From CAZYTX01 sp964650485 (lineage in GTDB: Bacteria; RBG-13-61-14; DATKZS01), in the NCBI GenBank assembly GCA_964650485.1, contig CAZYTX010000076.1:1-11666 (forward strand): 11,666 nt of DNA, written 5' to 3'. Positions within the stretch are counted from its first letter, which is position 1. The number at the start of each line of letters is the position of its first letter. Made by a program: the position numbers and the translations under genes. The notes under the pieces are model-generated. The model was not told the DNA's origin and searched no databases. It saw only the letters and a program-made list of their open reading frames with translations. Below are positions 5,782 through 11,666 of the stretch, piece after piece.

Positions 5782-6963
5782 ATGGAGCTGAAAGCATATG
5801 ACCCGGAAAGGTGCGAGCTCTGCGGCACATGCCTGTCACAGTGCCCCGAGCTGCACCTTACAAAGGACCAGGCCAAGGAGCACGTGAAAAGGCTCCACGA
5901 TGGAGACCTCAATTCCCCGGTGCTAAAGGCCTGCGTGTCGTGCTTCGCATGCAACCAGGCCTGCCCCAACGGCCTAAACGTGCACGGGCTAATACTCTCC
6001 CTCTGGGCCAGGAAAAGGCCCGGCACCTCCTTGCCTTCGCACGTGCGGGCGGCAATGCCCTCCCAGGCGGAGCCTGGCGTGTGGACGTCCCTGCAAAGGC
6101 ATTTCACACCGGAAGAGAAATCTTTCTACCAGAAACTTGAACAGGACGTATCAGGCAAAGAGGTCTTATACCTCGGCTGCAACCAGATACTGAACCCATA
6201 TATCGCAGACTCCCCGCTTTTAGCTGACCTCACTCCAGCGGCCGCGCCCGGCATATGCTGCGGTGAGCCCCTGTTCAGGATCGGATACATGGAGGCCTTC
6301 GAGCGGGCCGCGAAAAAGTGGCTCCATCACTGGAAGGAGAGGAACCCCTCAAGGATGATAGTCTACTGCCCCGCGGGAATGAACATGTTCAGATACGTCT
6401 ACCCCGCTTACCTGGGCGAGCAAGTCCCCATCGAGCTCAAAAGCATGGTTGACTGGCTCTCCGAGAGGATCGAGGCAGGCAGGATTGATATAAAGACACC
6501 GGTGAACCTCAAGGTCACGATTCAGGACTCGTGCCACGTGAGGGTGATGGGCCAGGACCTGCCGCAAAAAGCCAGAAGGATCATCAGGGCCGCGGGCGCC
6601 GAGGTTATCGAGCCGCAGGGACTCTTCGGGACTTCCCTCTGCTGCGGCTTTGCCGGCGTGGCCCCCCGTTACAGCCCGCTCAACATGCTGCGACTGGGAG
6701 GCGCCAGGCTGAGGGACGCAAGAAGGGCTGGGGCCCAGGCACTGGCCACCTACTGCAACGGGTGCCTGCTCATGCTCTCCTTTGCGGAAAGGCTGATGCC
6801 TTTCAACATGGACCTCTTTCACATGGTCGAGCTACTGGAGATGGCCTCCGGAATCGAGACCGAGCACCTGCAAAGGAAAAGGGCAAGGCAGATCATGACC
6901 ACCGCAATGAGACTGCTGCCGGGAAAGCTCCTCCGCCCCGGCTCAAATTACCTTGACCTCTAG
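5782..6963 (+). CDS. Fe-S oxidoreductase subunit, two [4Fe-4S] clusters and two CCG domains (GlcF/HdrD-like)
   Basis: Cytoplasmic electron-transfer subunit of 393 residues. Two ferredoxin-type motifs come first: C11-x2-C14-x2-C17-x3-C21-P and C51-x2-C54-x2-C57-x3-C61-P. Two cysteine-rich CCG domains follow. The first has C133, C159-C160-G and C196, but reads CPAG where the final CxxC is expected, so its last cysteine is missing. The second is complete: C251, C287-C288-G, C325-x2-C328. This is the layout of GlcF, GlpC, LutA and HdrD, which pass electrons between a flavoprotein partner and quinones, disulfides or membrane carriers. There is no signal peptide or membrane segment, and no partner flavoprotein in the window. 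It follows an exported protein after a four-base gap with a weak GGA ribosome-binding site, which implies translational coupling. GlcF, GlpC and Hdr roles cannot be told apart from this sequence. Confidence 0.88.
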   Translation: MELKAYDPERCELCGTCLSQCPELHLTKDQAKEHVKRLHDGDLNSPVLKACVSCFACNQACPNGLNVHGLILSLWARKRPGTSLPSHVRAAMPSQAEPGVWTSLQRHFTPEEKSFYQKLEQDVSGKEVLYLGCNQILNPYIADSPLLADLTPAAAPGICCGEPLFRIGYMEAFERAAKKWLHHWKERNPSRMIVYCPAGMNMFRYVYPAYLGEQVPIELKSMVDWLSERIEAGRIDIKTPVNLKVTIQDSCHVRVMGQDLPQKARRIIRAAGAEVIEPQGLFGTSLCCGFAGVAPRYSPLNMLRLGGARLRDARRAGAQALATYCNGCLLMLSFAERLMPFNMDLFHMVELLEMASGIETEHLQRKRARQIMTTAMRLLPGKLLRPGSNYLDL

Positions 6964-6971
6964 ATTTCAAC

Positions 6972-7000
6972 TTGACATCAACCATAACATTTGTTACTAA
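6972..7000 (+). promoter_or_regulatory. Candidate promoter of the thiolase/DUF35 unit
   Basis: TTGACA (6972-6977) is a perfect -35 box. After 17 bases comes TACTAA (6995-7000), or ACTAAT after 18, a mediocre -10. The 121-base gap between the Fe-S gene and the first thiolase, beside very tight spacing within each unit, supports a separate start here. The leader to the ATG at 7085 would be about 75 nt. Confidence 0.45.
6985..6996. promoter_or_regulatory. Possible operator dyad TAACA-TT-TGTTA
   Basis: The 12-base sequence TAACATTTGTTA has two perfect 5-base arms around a TT centre. It lies between the -35 and -10 boxes and overlaps the start of the -10. A dimeric repressor bound there would block RNA polymerase. 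Acyl-CoA catabolic genes are often controlled by TetR- or GntR-type repressors, but no regulator gene is in the window. A dyad this short is common by chance in AT-rich DNA. Confidence 0.35.
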
Positions 7001-7084
7001 TGATAAGCCCTGAAAGAACTTAATAAAATACGGAACTAATATCACCCGGATTGGAATCAAACCAGGATCGAAAAGGAGAGTAAG

Positions 7085-8233
7085 ATGCAAAGGAGAGTAG
7101 CCATTGTAGGTTACGCGCAGTCGAAACACCAGCACGACATGCAAAAGACCAGGGAGAACATGGTCTTCGAAGTGGTCAAAGACGCGCTGGCAAACGCCGG
7201 TATCCTGCGCGAGCAGGTGGACACCGTGCTGACCGCGTCCACCGACTACCTTGATGGAAGGACCATATCCAACGTGTTCCTCAGCATGGCCGTGGGTGCC
7301 TACCTCAAGGATGAGTCAAAGGTGGAGGAGGATGGAACCATGGCCATGCTGTACGCACTCATGCGCATCCTCGCAGGCACCCACGACGTAGCCGTGGTCG
7401 AGGCACACACCCAGGGCTCAACCTTCAACCCACACCAGGTGTCAACGTACACCCTGGACCCCCTGTTCGACCGACAGGTGGGGCTGTTGAACGACGTGGC
7501 AGCGGCGGCGCTACAGGCCAGGATGTACATGGAAAACAGCGGCGCAGGGGAGGAGCACCTGGGCATGGTCGCGACGAAGAACATCTCAAACGCCGCCCTG
7601 AACCCGAATGCACACCGTAAGATGCCGGACGTGACATTGGAGGACGTGCTATGCTCAAAGCCCTATTACGACCCCGTGAGGGAGCTCATGATGTCGCCTG
7701 TAAGCGACGGGGCATGCGCACTGGTGCTGGCATCCGAGGAAAAGGCCCGCGAGATCACTGACAAGCCCGTGTGGGTCCAGGGAGTGGGACTGTGCCACGA
7801 CCCTTACCTCAGGGACAGGGACCTCGCAAGGATGGACTCCCTGAAGCTCGCAGCACAAAAAGCCTATGAAATGTCCGGGATCACCGACCCCTTTGCACAA
7901 GTGGACCTTGCCGAGGTCACCGAGCGCTACGCGCACGAGGAGATGATGATCTACGAGGCGCTCGGGCTCTGCCGCGAAGGCGGGGGCAGGGGCATGATAG
8001 AGAAGGCGGTCACCGACATTGACGGCGAGTTCCCGGTAAACCCCAGCGGGGGCGCACTGGGCGCCGACCCGGTCTGCGCCACCGGGCTGATAAGGATGGT
8101 CGAGGCCGCAAAACAGATCAGGGGAGAGGCGAACGGGTACCAGGTGCCGGGCGCCGGTTGTGCGCTGGTGCACGGCCAGTTCGGGACCTGCGCACAGAAG
8201 AACGCGGTATACGTACTGGGAGGTGAGAAATAA
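7085..8233 (+). CDS. Thiolase-fold protein 1, catalytic residues replaced
   Basis: Thiolase-superfamily protein of 382 residues, nearest in style to SCP2-type and archaeal thiolases that work with DUF35 partners. It starts at the ATG with AAGGAGAG (7072-7079) upstream. Family signs are the N-terminal RRVAIVGYAQSK, DALANAGILREQVDTVL (34-50), SPVSDGACALVLASEEKA (204-221), EALGLCREG (291-299) and the C-terminal VNPSGGALGADPVCATG (318-334). By eye alignment, the nucleophile motif CATGSTA reads EEDGTMA, putting Glu81 at the cysteine position. HDxF reads T279-E-R-Y. HP of GGxxxxHP reads D328-P. A standard Claisen thiolase reaction is therefore unlikely. A structural subunit or a different C-C bond reaction on an acyl-CoA is more likely. 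Its TAA overlaps the next ATG by one base (TAATG), so the two thiolases are probably made in equal amounts and may form a heterodimer. No signal peptide: cytoplasmic. Confidence 0.85.
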   Translation: MQRRVAIVGYAQSKHQHDMQKTRENMVFEVVKDALANAGILREQVDTVLTASTDYLDGRTISNVFLSMAVGAYLKDESKVEEDGTMAMLYALMRILAGTHDVAVVEAHTQGSTFNPHQVSTYTLDPLFDRQVGLLNDVAAAALQARMYMENSGAGEEHLGMVATKNISNAALNPNAHRKMPDVTLEDVLCSKPYYDPVRELMMSPVSDGACALVLASEEKAREITDKPVWVQGVGLCHDPYLRDRDLARMDSLKLAAQKAYEMSGITDPFAQVDLAEVTERYAHEEMMIYEALGLCREGGGRGMIEKAVTDIDGEFPVNPSGGALGADPVCATGLIRMVEAAKQIRGEANGYQVPGAGCALVHGQFGTCAQKNAVYVLGGEK

Positions 8234-9477
8234 TGCTTAAAAACTCCGCGATTATAGGATGCGGGCAGACCAAGCACGCGGCTAAGAGAAGAGAGGTCAA
8301 CCTTGCAGAGTTGGTCTCCGAGTCCGCTTTCAACGCCATGGATGACGCACAGGTCGAGCCAGGCGAGATTGACGCACTGGTGGTGGGCAACATGCAGGGG
8401 TTCGGAGGAGTGGCACAGCCCGAGTTGTGGCTGGGCGACTGGGTGTGCGGCGAGAACAAGCCCGTGCTCAGGGTGACGACCGGGGGCACCACCGGGGGCT
8501 CGGTGGGACAGGCCGCGTTCTACATGGTGGCCTCCGGGCTCTACGACGTGGTCATGGCCCTGGCATGGGAGAAGCACTCGGACAGCAAGGAGCCGGGAGC
8601 AACCACCGGACTCATGCACGTGGCCATGGCGAACATCTTCCACGCACTCAACTACGGAATCAGCTTCAGGGGACTGGTGGCCACCACCGCGGTGGGCGCG
8701 GCCGCGGGCGCGGCCCTGTACCAGGCAAGGTGTTACATGCACCGCTCCGGCTGCACCATCGAGCACTTCGACATGGTGGCTGCAAAGGACAGGCGAAACG
8801 CTGCCAAAAACAAGTACGCACACCTCCAGTACCCCGACTGCAAGCCGGAGGACATAGCAAAGACAGACATAATAGCCCATCCCTTCAGGTACGGGCACAT
8901 CTGCCCGGCAAGCGACGGGGCCTCGGCAATCATCGTGGCCTCCGAGAAGTTCGCAAAGCAAAGGTGCAAAAAGCCGGCGTGGCTTAAAGGGCTGGCATCC
9001 GTCTCCGACGAGGAGAACCAGATGCAGAGCGAGAACCACGGCGGCGTGGGCGTGCTCGACCCCTCCGAGCAGATGGGGGCCAGGATGTCGGCAAAGAAAG
9101 CATACAGCCAGGCAGGGATCACCGACCCGAAAAAAGAGATTGACCTCGCAGAGATATACCAGCCATTCCCAAGCCAGGAGCTCATCTTCGCCGAGAGGCT
9201 GGGACTCTTCGACGAGGGCACTGCATGGCGCGCCCTGGAAAAGGGCGAGACCGACATAAACGGCAGGCTCCCCACTGACATATCCGGCGGGGTCAACGCC
9301 ACCAATGCAATAGGGTCGTCGGCACTGCAGCGCATCCTCGAGTGCGCCCTGCAGATACAGGGCAAAGCCGGGGGACACCAGGTCAAAAAGGACGTTAAAA
9401 ACGCGGTTGCTCACGGTTGGGGCGGCGTGACAAACTACATCACCGTGACCGTGCTCGGAGATTCTCCCAGGGGGTGA
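8233..9477 (+). CDS. Thiolase-fold protein 2, catalytic residues replaced (Ltp2-like)
   Basis: Second thiolase-fold protein, 414 residues. It starts at the ATG in TAATG, with GGAGGTGAG (8218-8226) upstream inside the previous gene. It opens MLKNSAIIGCGQTKHAAKR. Family signs are IDALVVGNMQG (46-56), the dimer-core helix after TTGGTTGGS (82-90), PASDGASAIIVASEKFA (225-241), EIYQPFPSQELIFAERLGLFDEG (307-329) and DISGGVNATNAIGSSA (349-364). By eye alignment the catalytic Cys is Gly85, the HDxF His is Tyr309 and the HP His is Asn358. A Tyr at the HDxF position and a Gly-rich loop instead of Cys are features I associate with non-thiolytic lipid-transfer-type members, including the steroid side-chain aldolase Ltp2. 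This is the better candidate for the catalytic subunit. It keeps H394 in AHGWGG, matching H363 in VHGQFG of protein 1. A DUF35 gene follows after four bases. Confidence 0.87.
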   Translation: MLKNSAIIGCGQTKHAAKRREVNLAELVSESAFNAMDDAQVEPGEIDALVVGNMQGFGGVAQPELWLGDWVCGENKPVLRVTTGGTTGGSVGQAAFYMVASGLYDVVMALAWEKHSDSKEPGATTGLMHVAMANIFHALNYGISFRGLVATTAVGAAAGAALYQARCYMHRSGCTIEHFDMVAAKDRRNAAKNKYAHLQYPDCKPEDIAKTDIIAHPFRYGHICPASDGASAIIVASEKFAKQRCKKPAWLKGLASVSDEENQMQSENHGGVGVLDPSEQMGARMSAKKAYSQAGITDPKKEIDLAEIYQPFPSQELIFAERLGLFDEGTAWRALEKGETDINGRLPTDISGGVNATNAIGSSALQRILECALQIQGKAGGHQVKKDVKNAVAHGWGGVTNYITVTVLGDSPRG

Positions 9478-9481
9478 GAAA

Positions 9482-10003
9482 ATGGCGGAACCAAAAGAGA
9501 AACAGGTGACAATGGCGGTCGAGGGCGCCTGGAACGTGGGTGCGTACAAGTACAAGGGCAACAGGCTGCTGGAGGAGTTCACAGATAACCTGAAAGAAAA
9601 ACGCATCATAGGGTCCTTGTGCCCGGGATGCGGGAAGGTGATAGTGCCGCTCCGCAACCTGTGTGGAAGGTGCCACATAAAGATGGACAAGAGACAACTG
9701 GTGAGCGAGAAGGGCACCATCACCAGCTTCGTGATCAGTCCTCCAGCCGAAAAGGGAAAGTACAAAATACTCGGGCTGGACCCGGTAGAGACCGGGGTGA
9801 TCGGCGAGGGCGAGGTCCTCATACCGGTGTTCGTACGCTTCGACGGCTCCGACTCCAACTTCCACTCCATCCTCAGGGGCGCCGAACCGGAAAAGGTCCA
9901 CGTGGGCATGAGGGTAAAGGCCGTCTGGGCAGAGGAGCTAAAAGGCGCAATGAGCGACCTGGAAGCGGTCGAGCCCTTGAAAGAAGACGAGACTTCAACC
10001 TGA
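9482..10003 (+). CDS. DUF35 zinc-ribbon/OB-fold protein 1
   Basis: Cytoplasmic protein of 173 residues in the DUF35 (rubredoxin-like zinc ribbon plus OB-fold) family. These proteins bind thiolase-fold partners and help form the acyl-CoA binding site, as in BbsA, ChsH2 and the archaeal thiolase/HMG-CoA synthase complex. A short N-terminal helical part (about 28-45, RLLEEFTDNLKEKRIIGS) leads into the zinc ribbon C47-P-G-C50 with C61-G-R-C64. The OB-fold covers about 75-160 (GTITSFVISPP, EVLIPVFVRFDG, VGMRVKAVWAEE). The acidic tail EDETST follows. AGGGGGTGAG across the end of the previous gene serves as ribosome-binding site. It is the third gene of the four-gene unit. Confidence 0.9.
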   Translation: MAEPKEKQVTMAVEGAWNVGAYKYKGNRLLEEFTDNLKEKRIIGSLCPGCGKVIVPLRNLCGRCHIKMDKRQLVSEKGTITSFVISPPAEKGKYKILGLDPVETGVIGEGEVLIPVFVRFDGSDSNFHSILRGAEPEKVHVGMRVKAVWAEELKGAMSDLEAVEPLKEDETST

Positions 10004-10029
10004 TGCGCGAGTGCAGGGAGGCATGAGTC

Positions 10030-10503
10030 ATGGAAAAGACGTATGAAGGCATAGTACCGGCAGGAGGCTCCATACCCTTTATCGCCGGGTTCAGTTGGTC
10101 CGTGGGCTCCCAGATGGAGCGATTCATAAAGGCACTTGCCGACAAGAAGCTCCTGGCATCCAAGTGCCCGGGATGCGGCTACACCTACGCCCCGCCAAGG
10201 AACAGGTGCGGCAAATGTAACACCGCCATAGACGAGAGCAATAACCTGGAGCTCTCCGGAAAGGGAACCCTTGAAAGCTTCACACTGGCATACGTGGAGC
10301 TCGACGGCTCCGGCGAGTTCAAGGACCTGGAAAAGCCAAAGGTCATAGGCGCTGTAAAGCTCGAGGGCGCTGACTCCACCATATGCTTGCCCGTGGAAGA
10401 CGTAGAGCCCGAGAAGCTGGAGACCGGCATGCCCGTACAGGTCCAGTGGAACGACAAGACAAAGGGAGATATCCAGGACATAAAGTGCGTAAAACCCGCA
10501 TGA
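10030..10503 (+). CDS. DUF35 zinc-ribbon/OB-fold protein 2
   Basis: Second DUF35 protein, 157 residues. GGGAGG (10016-10021) lies about eight bases before the ATG; the nearer ATG at 10023 is out of frame and stops quickly. The zinc ribbon is C46-P-G-C49 with C60-G-K-C63. The OB-fold runs from about 72 to 152 (GKGTLESFTLAYVELDG, KVIGAVKLEGADSTICLPVEDV, TGMPVQVQWND). It shares the CPGCG...P.RN.CG.C pattern with the protein before it, but the N-terminal parts differ (EGIVPAGGSIPFIAGFSW here). This suggests an old duplication and different partners, possibly one DUF35 for each thiolase. It is the last gene of the unit; no clear terminator follows. Confidence 0.9.
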   Translation: MEKTYEGIVPAGGSIPFIAGFSWSVGSQMERFIKALADKKLLASKCPGCGYTYAPPRNRCGKCNTAIDESNNLELSGKGTLESFTLAYVELDGSGEFKDLEKPKVIGAVKLEGADSTICLPVEDVEPEKLETGMPVQVQWNDKTKGDIQDIKCVKPA

Positions 10504-10686
10504 TATTAACAGTATAGCCGGCGTCTCGGGGCCCGTGTTTTCCATCGCGCCGGTGTGCGTTTTCGGACCAGGCTGAAACCGGAAAAGCCACGCCCCAAGT
10601 GCACCCCTTGCAAAGCCCTTGAAAATCAGGCACTTGTGCTCCACGGCGTCAACCACCGCTTGATTTTTCGTATACCCGTGTGAACG
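10504..10686. other. Intergenic region before the transposase, IS left end likely inside
   Basis: No gene is seen. It contains several inverted repeats: CCGGCG/CGCCGG (10518-10553), CAAGTGC/GCACTTG (10596-10636) and CCACCG/CGGTGG (10653-10690). None has a following T tract, so none is a clear terminator of the DUF35 unit. The left inverted repeat of the insertion sequence should lie here, but without the right end it cannot be identified. The frame of the transposase is closed upstream by TGA at 10681. Confidence 0.4.
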
Positions 10687-11666
10687 GTGGAGCGGGCGCT
10701 TTCGGATACGGGCCTGCCCAGGCTCAGACGGCGGACCTTTGCCGAGAGGGGGATCAGCAAGAAGGGGACCTTGCTGCCCGATCGCTCGGCCTCGCTTGAC
10801 ATGAAAAAGCTCGAGCCTTTCCGGGCCGACTGCCAGGTGGCGGGCGTGTTCTTCTTTTTGCCTTACATCCTCGAAAGCGGCATCCTCGAAGTGGTGGAGC
10901 GATGCGCTCTTCCCGGGTCAAGCGAGATAGGCAGCCGCCAGGCGGCGCTGTCCATGCTTTTGTCGAAGCTGGTCGGCAAGGAGCGGCTCAGCCATATTCG
11001 GCAGTATGACATGGACCGCGGCTTCGGCCTGTTCGCGGGCTTGAACGTGCTTCCCAAGCCCACCTACATGTGCACCTACTCCTGTCGCACCGAGGCTTCA
11101 GTGCTTTTGCGGTTCCAAAAGCAAATCATCGCCGGGCTCCAGGGCCTTTGCCCGGAGCTTTATCAAGGCAAGACCATAAACCTCGACTTCCACTCCATCC
11201 CCCATTTCGGGGACGAGCCTTCCATGGAGCGGGTGTGGTGCGGCGCCCGGGGCAAGTCCATCAAGGGCGCCAACACCTTCTTCGCCCAGGACGGCGAAAG
11301 CGACGCCCTCCTCTACTCCCGGGCCGACATCAAAAGAGCGGAGTCCTCCGAAGAGATCAAGAGGTTCGTGGATTACTGGCTCGACTTAAAAGGAGTGGTG
11401 GACCAGACCCTGGTCTTCGACTCCAAGCTCACCCGCTATGACGTACTATATGAGCTTGACAAAGCCGGCGTGAAGTTCATCACCCTGCGCAGGCGCAACA
11501 AGAAGCTGATCGAGGACGCCCTGGAAATCCCGGAGCGCGAATGGGACAAGGTCCATCTGCCCATCCCCAAAAGAAAATACAAAAACGTGAGAGTGCATGA
11601 AAGCGAAGTGGCGCTGATCGAGGGCGAAAGGGAGTTCAGGCAGCTCATCGTCAAGGACCACGGAAG
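10687..11666 (+). CDS. DDE transposase, 5' part (runs off the window)
   Basis: Open frame of 326 complete codons with no stop before the window edge. The GTG at 10687 is the first possible start after TGA 10681; the first in-frame ATG is at 10801, but TGLPRLRRRTFAERGISKKGT, coded just before it, reads like real protein. The transposase core is recognised from two typical strands: INLDFHSIPHFGDE with Asp167 (codon at 11185), and TLVFDSKLTRYDVLYELDKAG with Asp245 (codon at 11419), numbering from the GTG. They are followed by VKFITLRRRNKK. The spacing and the F-D-S-x-L strand fit an IS4-like DDE element; the catalytic Glu would lie beyond the window. There is no Shine-Dalgarno before the GTG. 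The gene appears intact as far as it can be seen. Family assignment within IS4-like groups is uncertain. Confidence 0.8.
   Translation, partial: MERALSDTGLPRLRRRTFAERGISKKGTLLPDRSASLDMKKLEPFRADCQVAGVFFFLPYILESGILEVVERCALPGSSEIGSRQAALSMLLSKLVGKERLSHIRQYDMDRGFGLFAGLNVLPKPTYMCTYSCRTEASVLLRFQKQIIAGLQGLCPELYQGKTINLDFHSIPHFGDEPSMERVWCGARGKSIKGANTFFAQDGESDALLYSRADIKRAESSEEIKRFVDYWLDLKGVVDQTLVFDSKLTRYDVLYELDKAGVKFITLRRRNKKLIEDALEIPEREWDKVHLPIPKRKYKNVRVHESEVALIEGEREFRQLIVKDHG

Noticed and set aside
10518..10553. A terminator after the second DUF35 gene
   Set aside because: The 6-bp stem has a 24-nt loop and no T tract after it, so it does not look like an intrinsic terminator.
7951..10656. A 901-codon open frame on the minus strand across four genes
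   Set aside because: It lies antisense to four well-supported genes with family motifs and ribosome sites. Its translation is low-complexity with no domain I recognise. The absence of stops follows from rare TTA, CTA and TCA triplets in that frame of GC-rich genes.

Overview
The window looks like a chromosomal or metagenome-contig piece from an anaerobic Gram-negative bacterium, most plausibly of the Desulfobacterota (former Deltaproteobacteria) or a near relative. This is an inference. It rests on the moderately high GC of the coding regions, the outer-membrane proteins with signal peptides, a GlcF/HdrD-like two-cluster Fe-S protein, and a thiolase plus DUF35 gene set of the kind common in anaerobic and steroid or aromatic acyl-CoA degraders. 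No ribosomal or other marker gene is present, so taxonomy is not settled.

Layout. (1) 1-556: a small secreted protein of unknown function. (2) 557-1119: a 563-base gene-free stretch holding a near-consensus sigma70 promoter (767-796) and then an unusually long leader (about 300 nt) with hairpins and a possible 18-codon upstream ORF. (3) 1120-3520: a two-gene surface-polysaccharide unit, an outer-membrane beta-barrel protein followed by a Wza-type export protein with two SLBB domains. (4) 3592-4503, minus strand: an exported alpha/beta hydrolase of the BD-FAE/HSL type, divergent from the next unit. (5) 4659-6963: an exported lipocalin-like (Svf1/AttH/CrtC-like) protein tightly followed by a cytoplasmic Fe-S oxidoreductase subunit. 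(6) 7085-10503: a compact unit of two thiolase-fold proteins and two DUF35 zinc-ribbon/OB-fold proteins, with its own promoter and a possible operator. (7) 10687 to the window end: the 5' part of a DDE transposase.

The most interesting part is unit 6. By eye alignment, both thiolase-fold proteins lack the catalytic Cys, the His of the HDxF motif and the His of the GGxxxxHP motif, each with different replacements. The two DUF35 proteins keep all four zinc-ribbon cysteines. Established relatives of this pairing are the benzoylsuccinyl-CoA thiolase BbsAB, the steroid side-chain aldolase Ltp2-ChsH2 and the archaeal thiolase/HMG-CoA synthase/DUF35 complex. The 2+2 arrangement with two altered active sites fits a heteromeric acyl-CoA C-C lyase or aldolase better than an ordinary thiolase, but the substrate cannot be read from the sequence. 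Units 5 and 6 run in the same direction and may serve one pathway for a hydrophobic substrate; that link is a guess from proximity.
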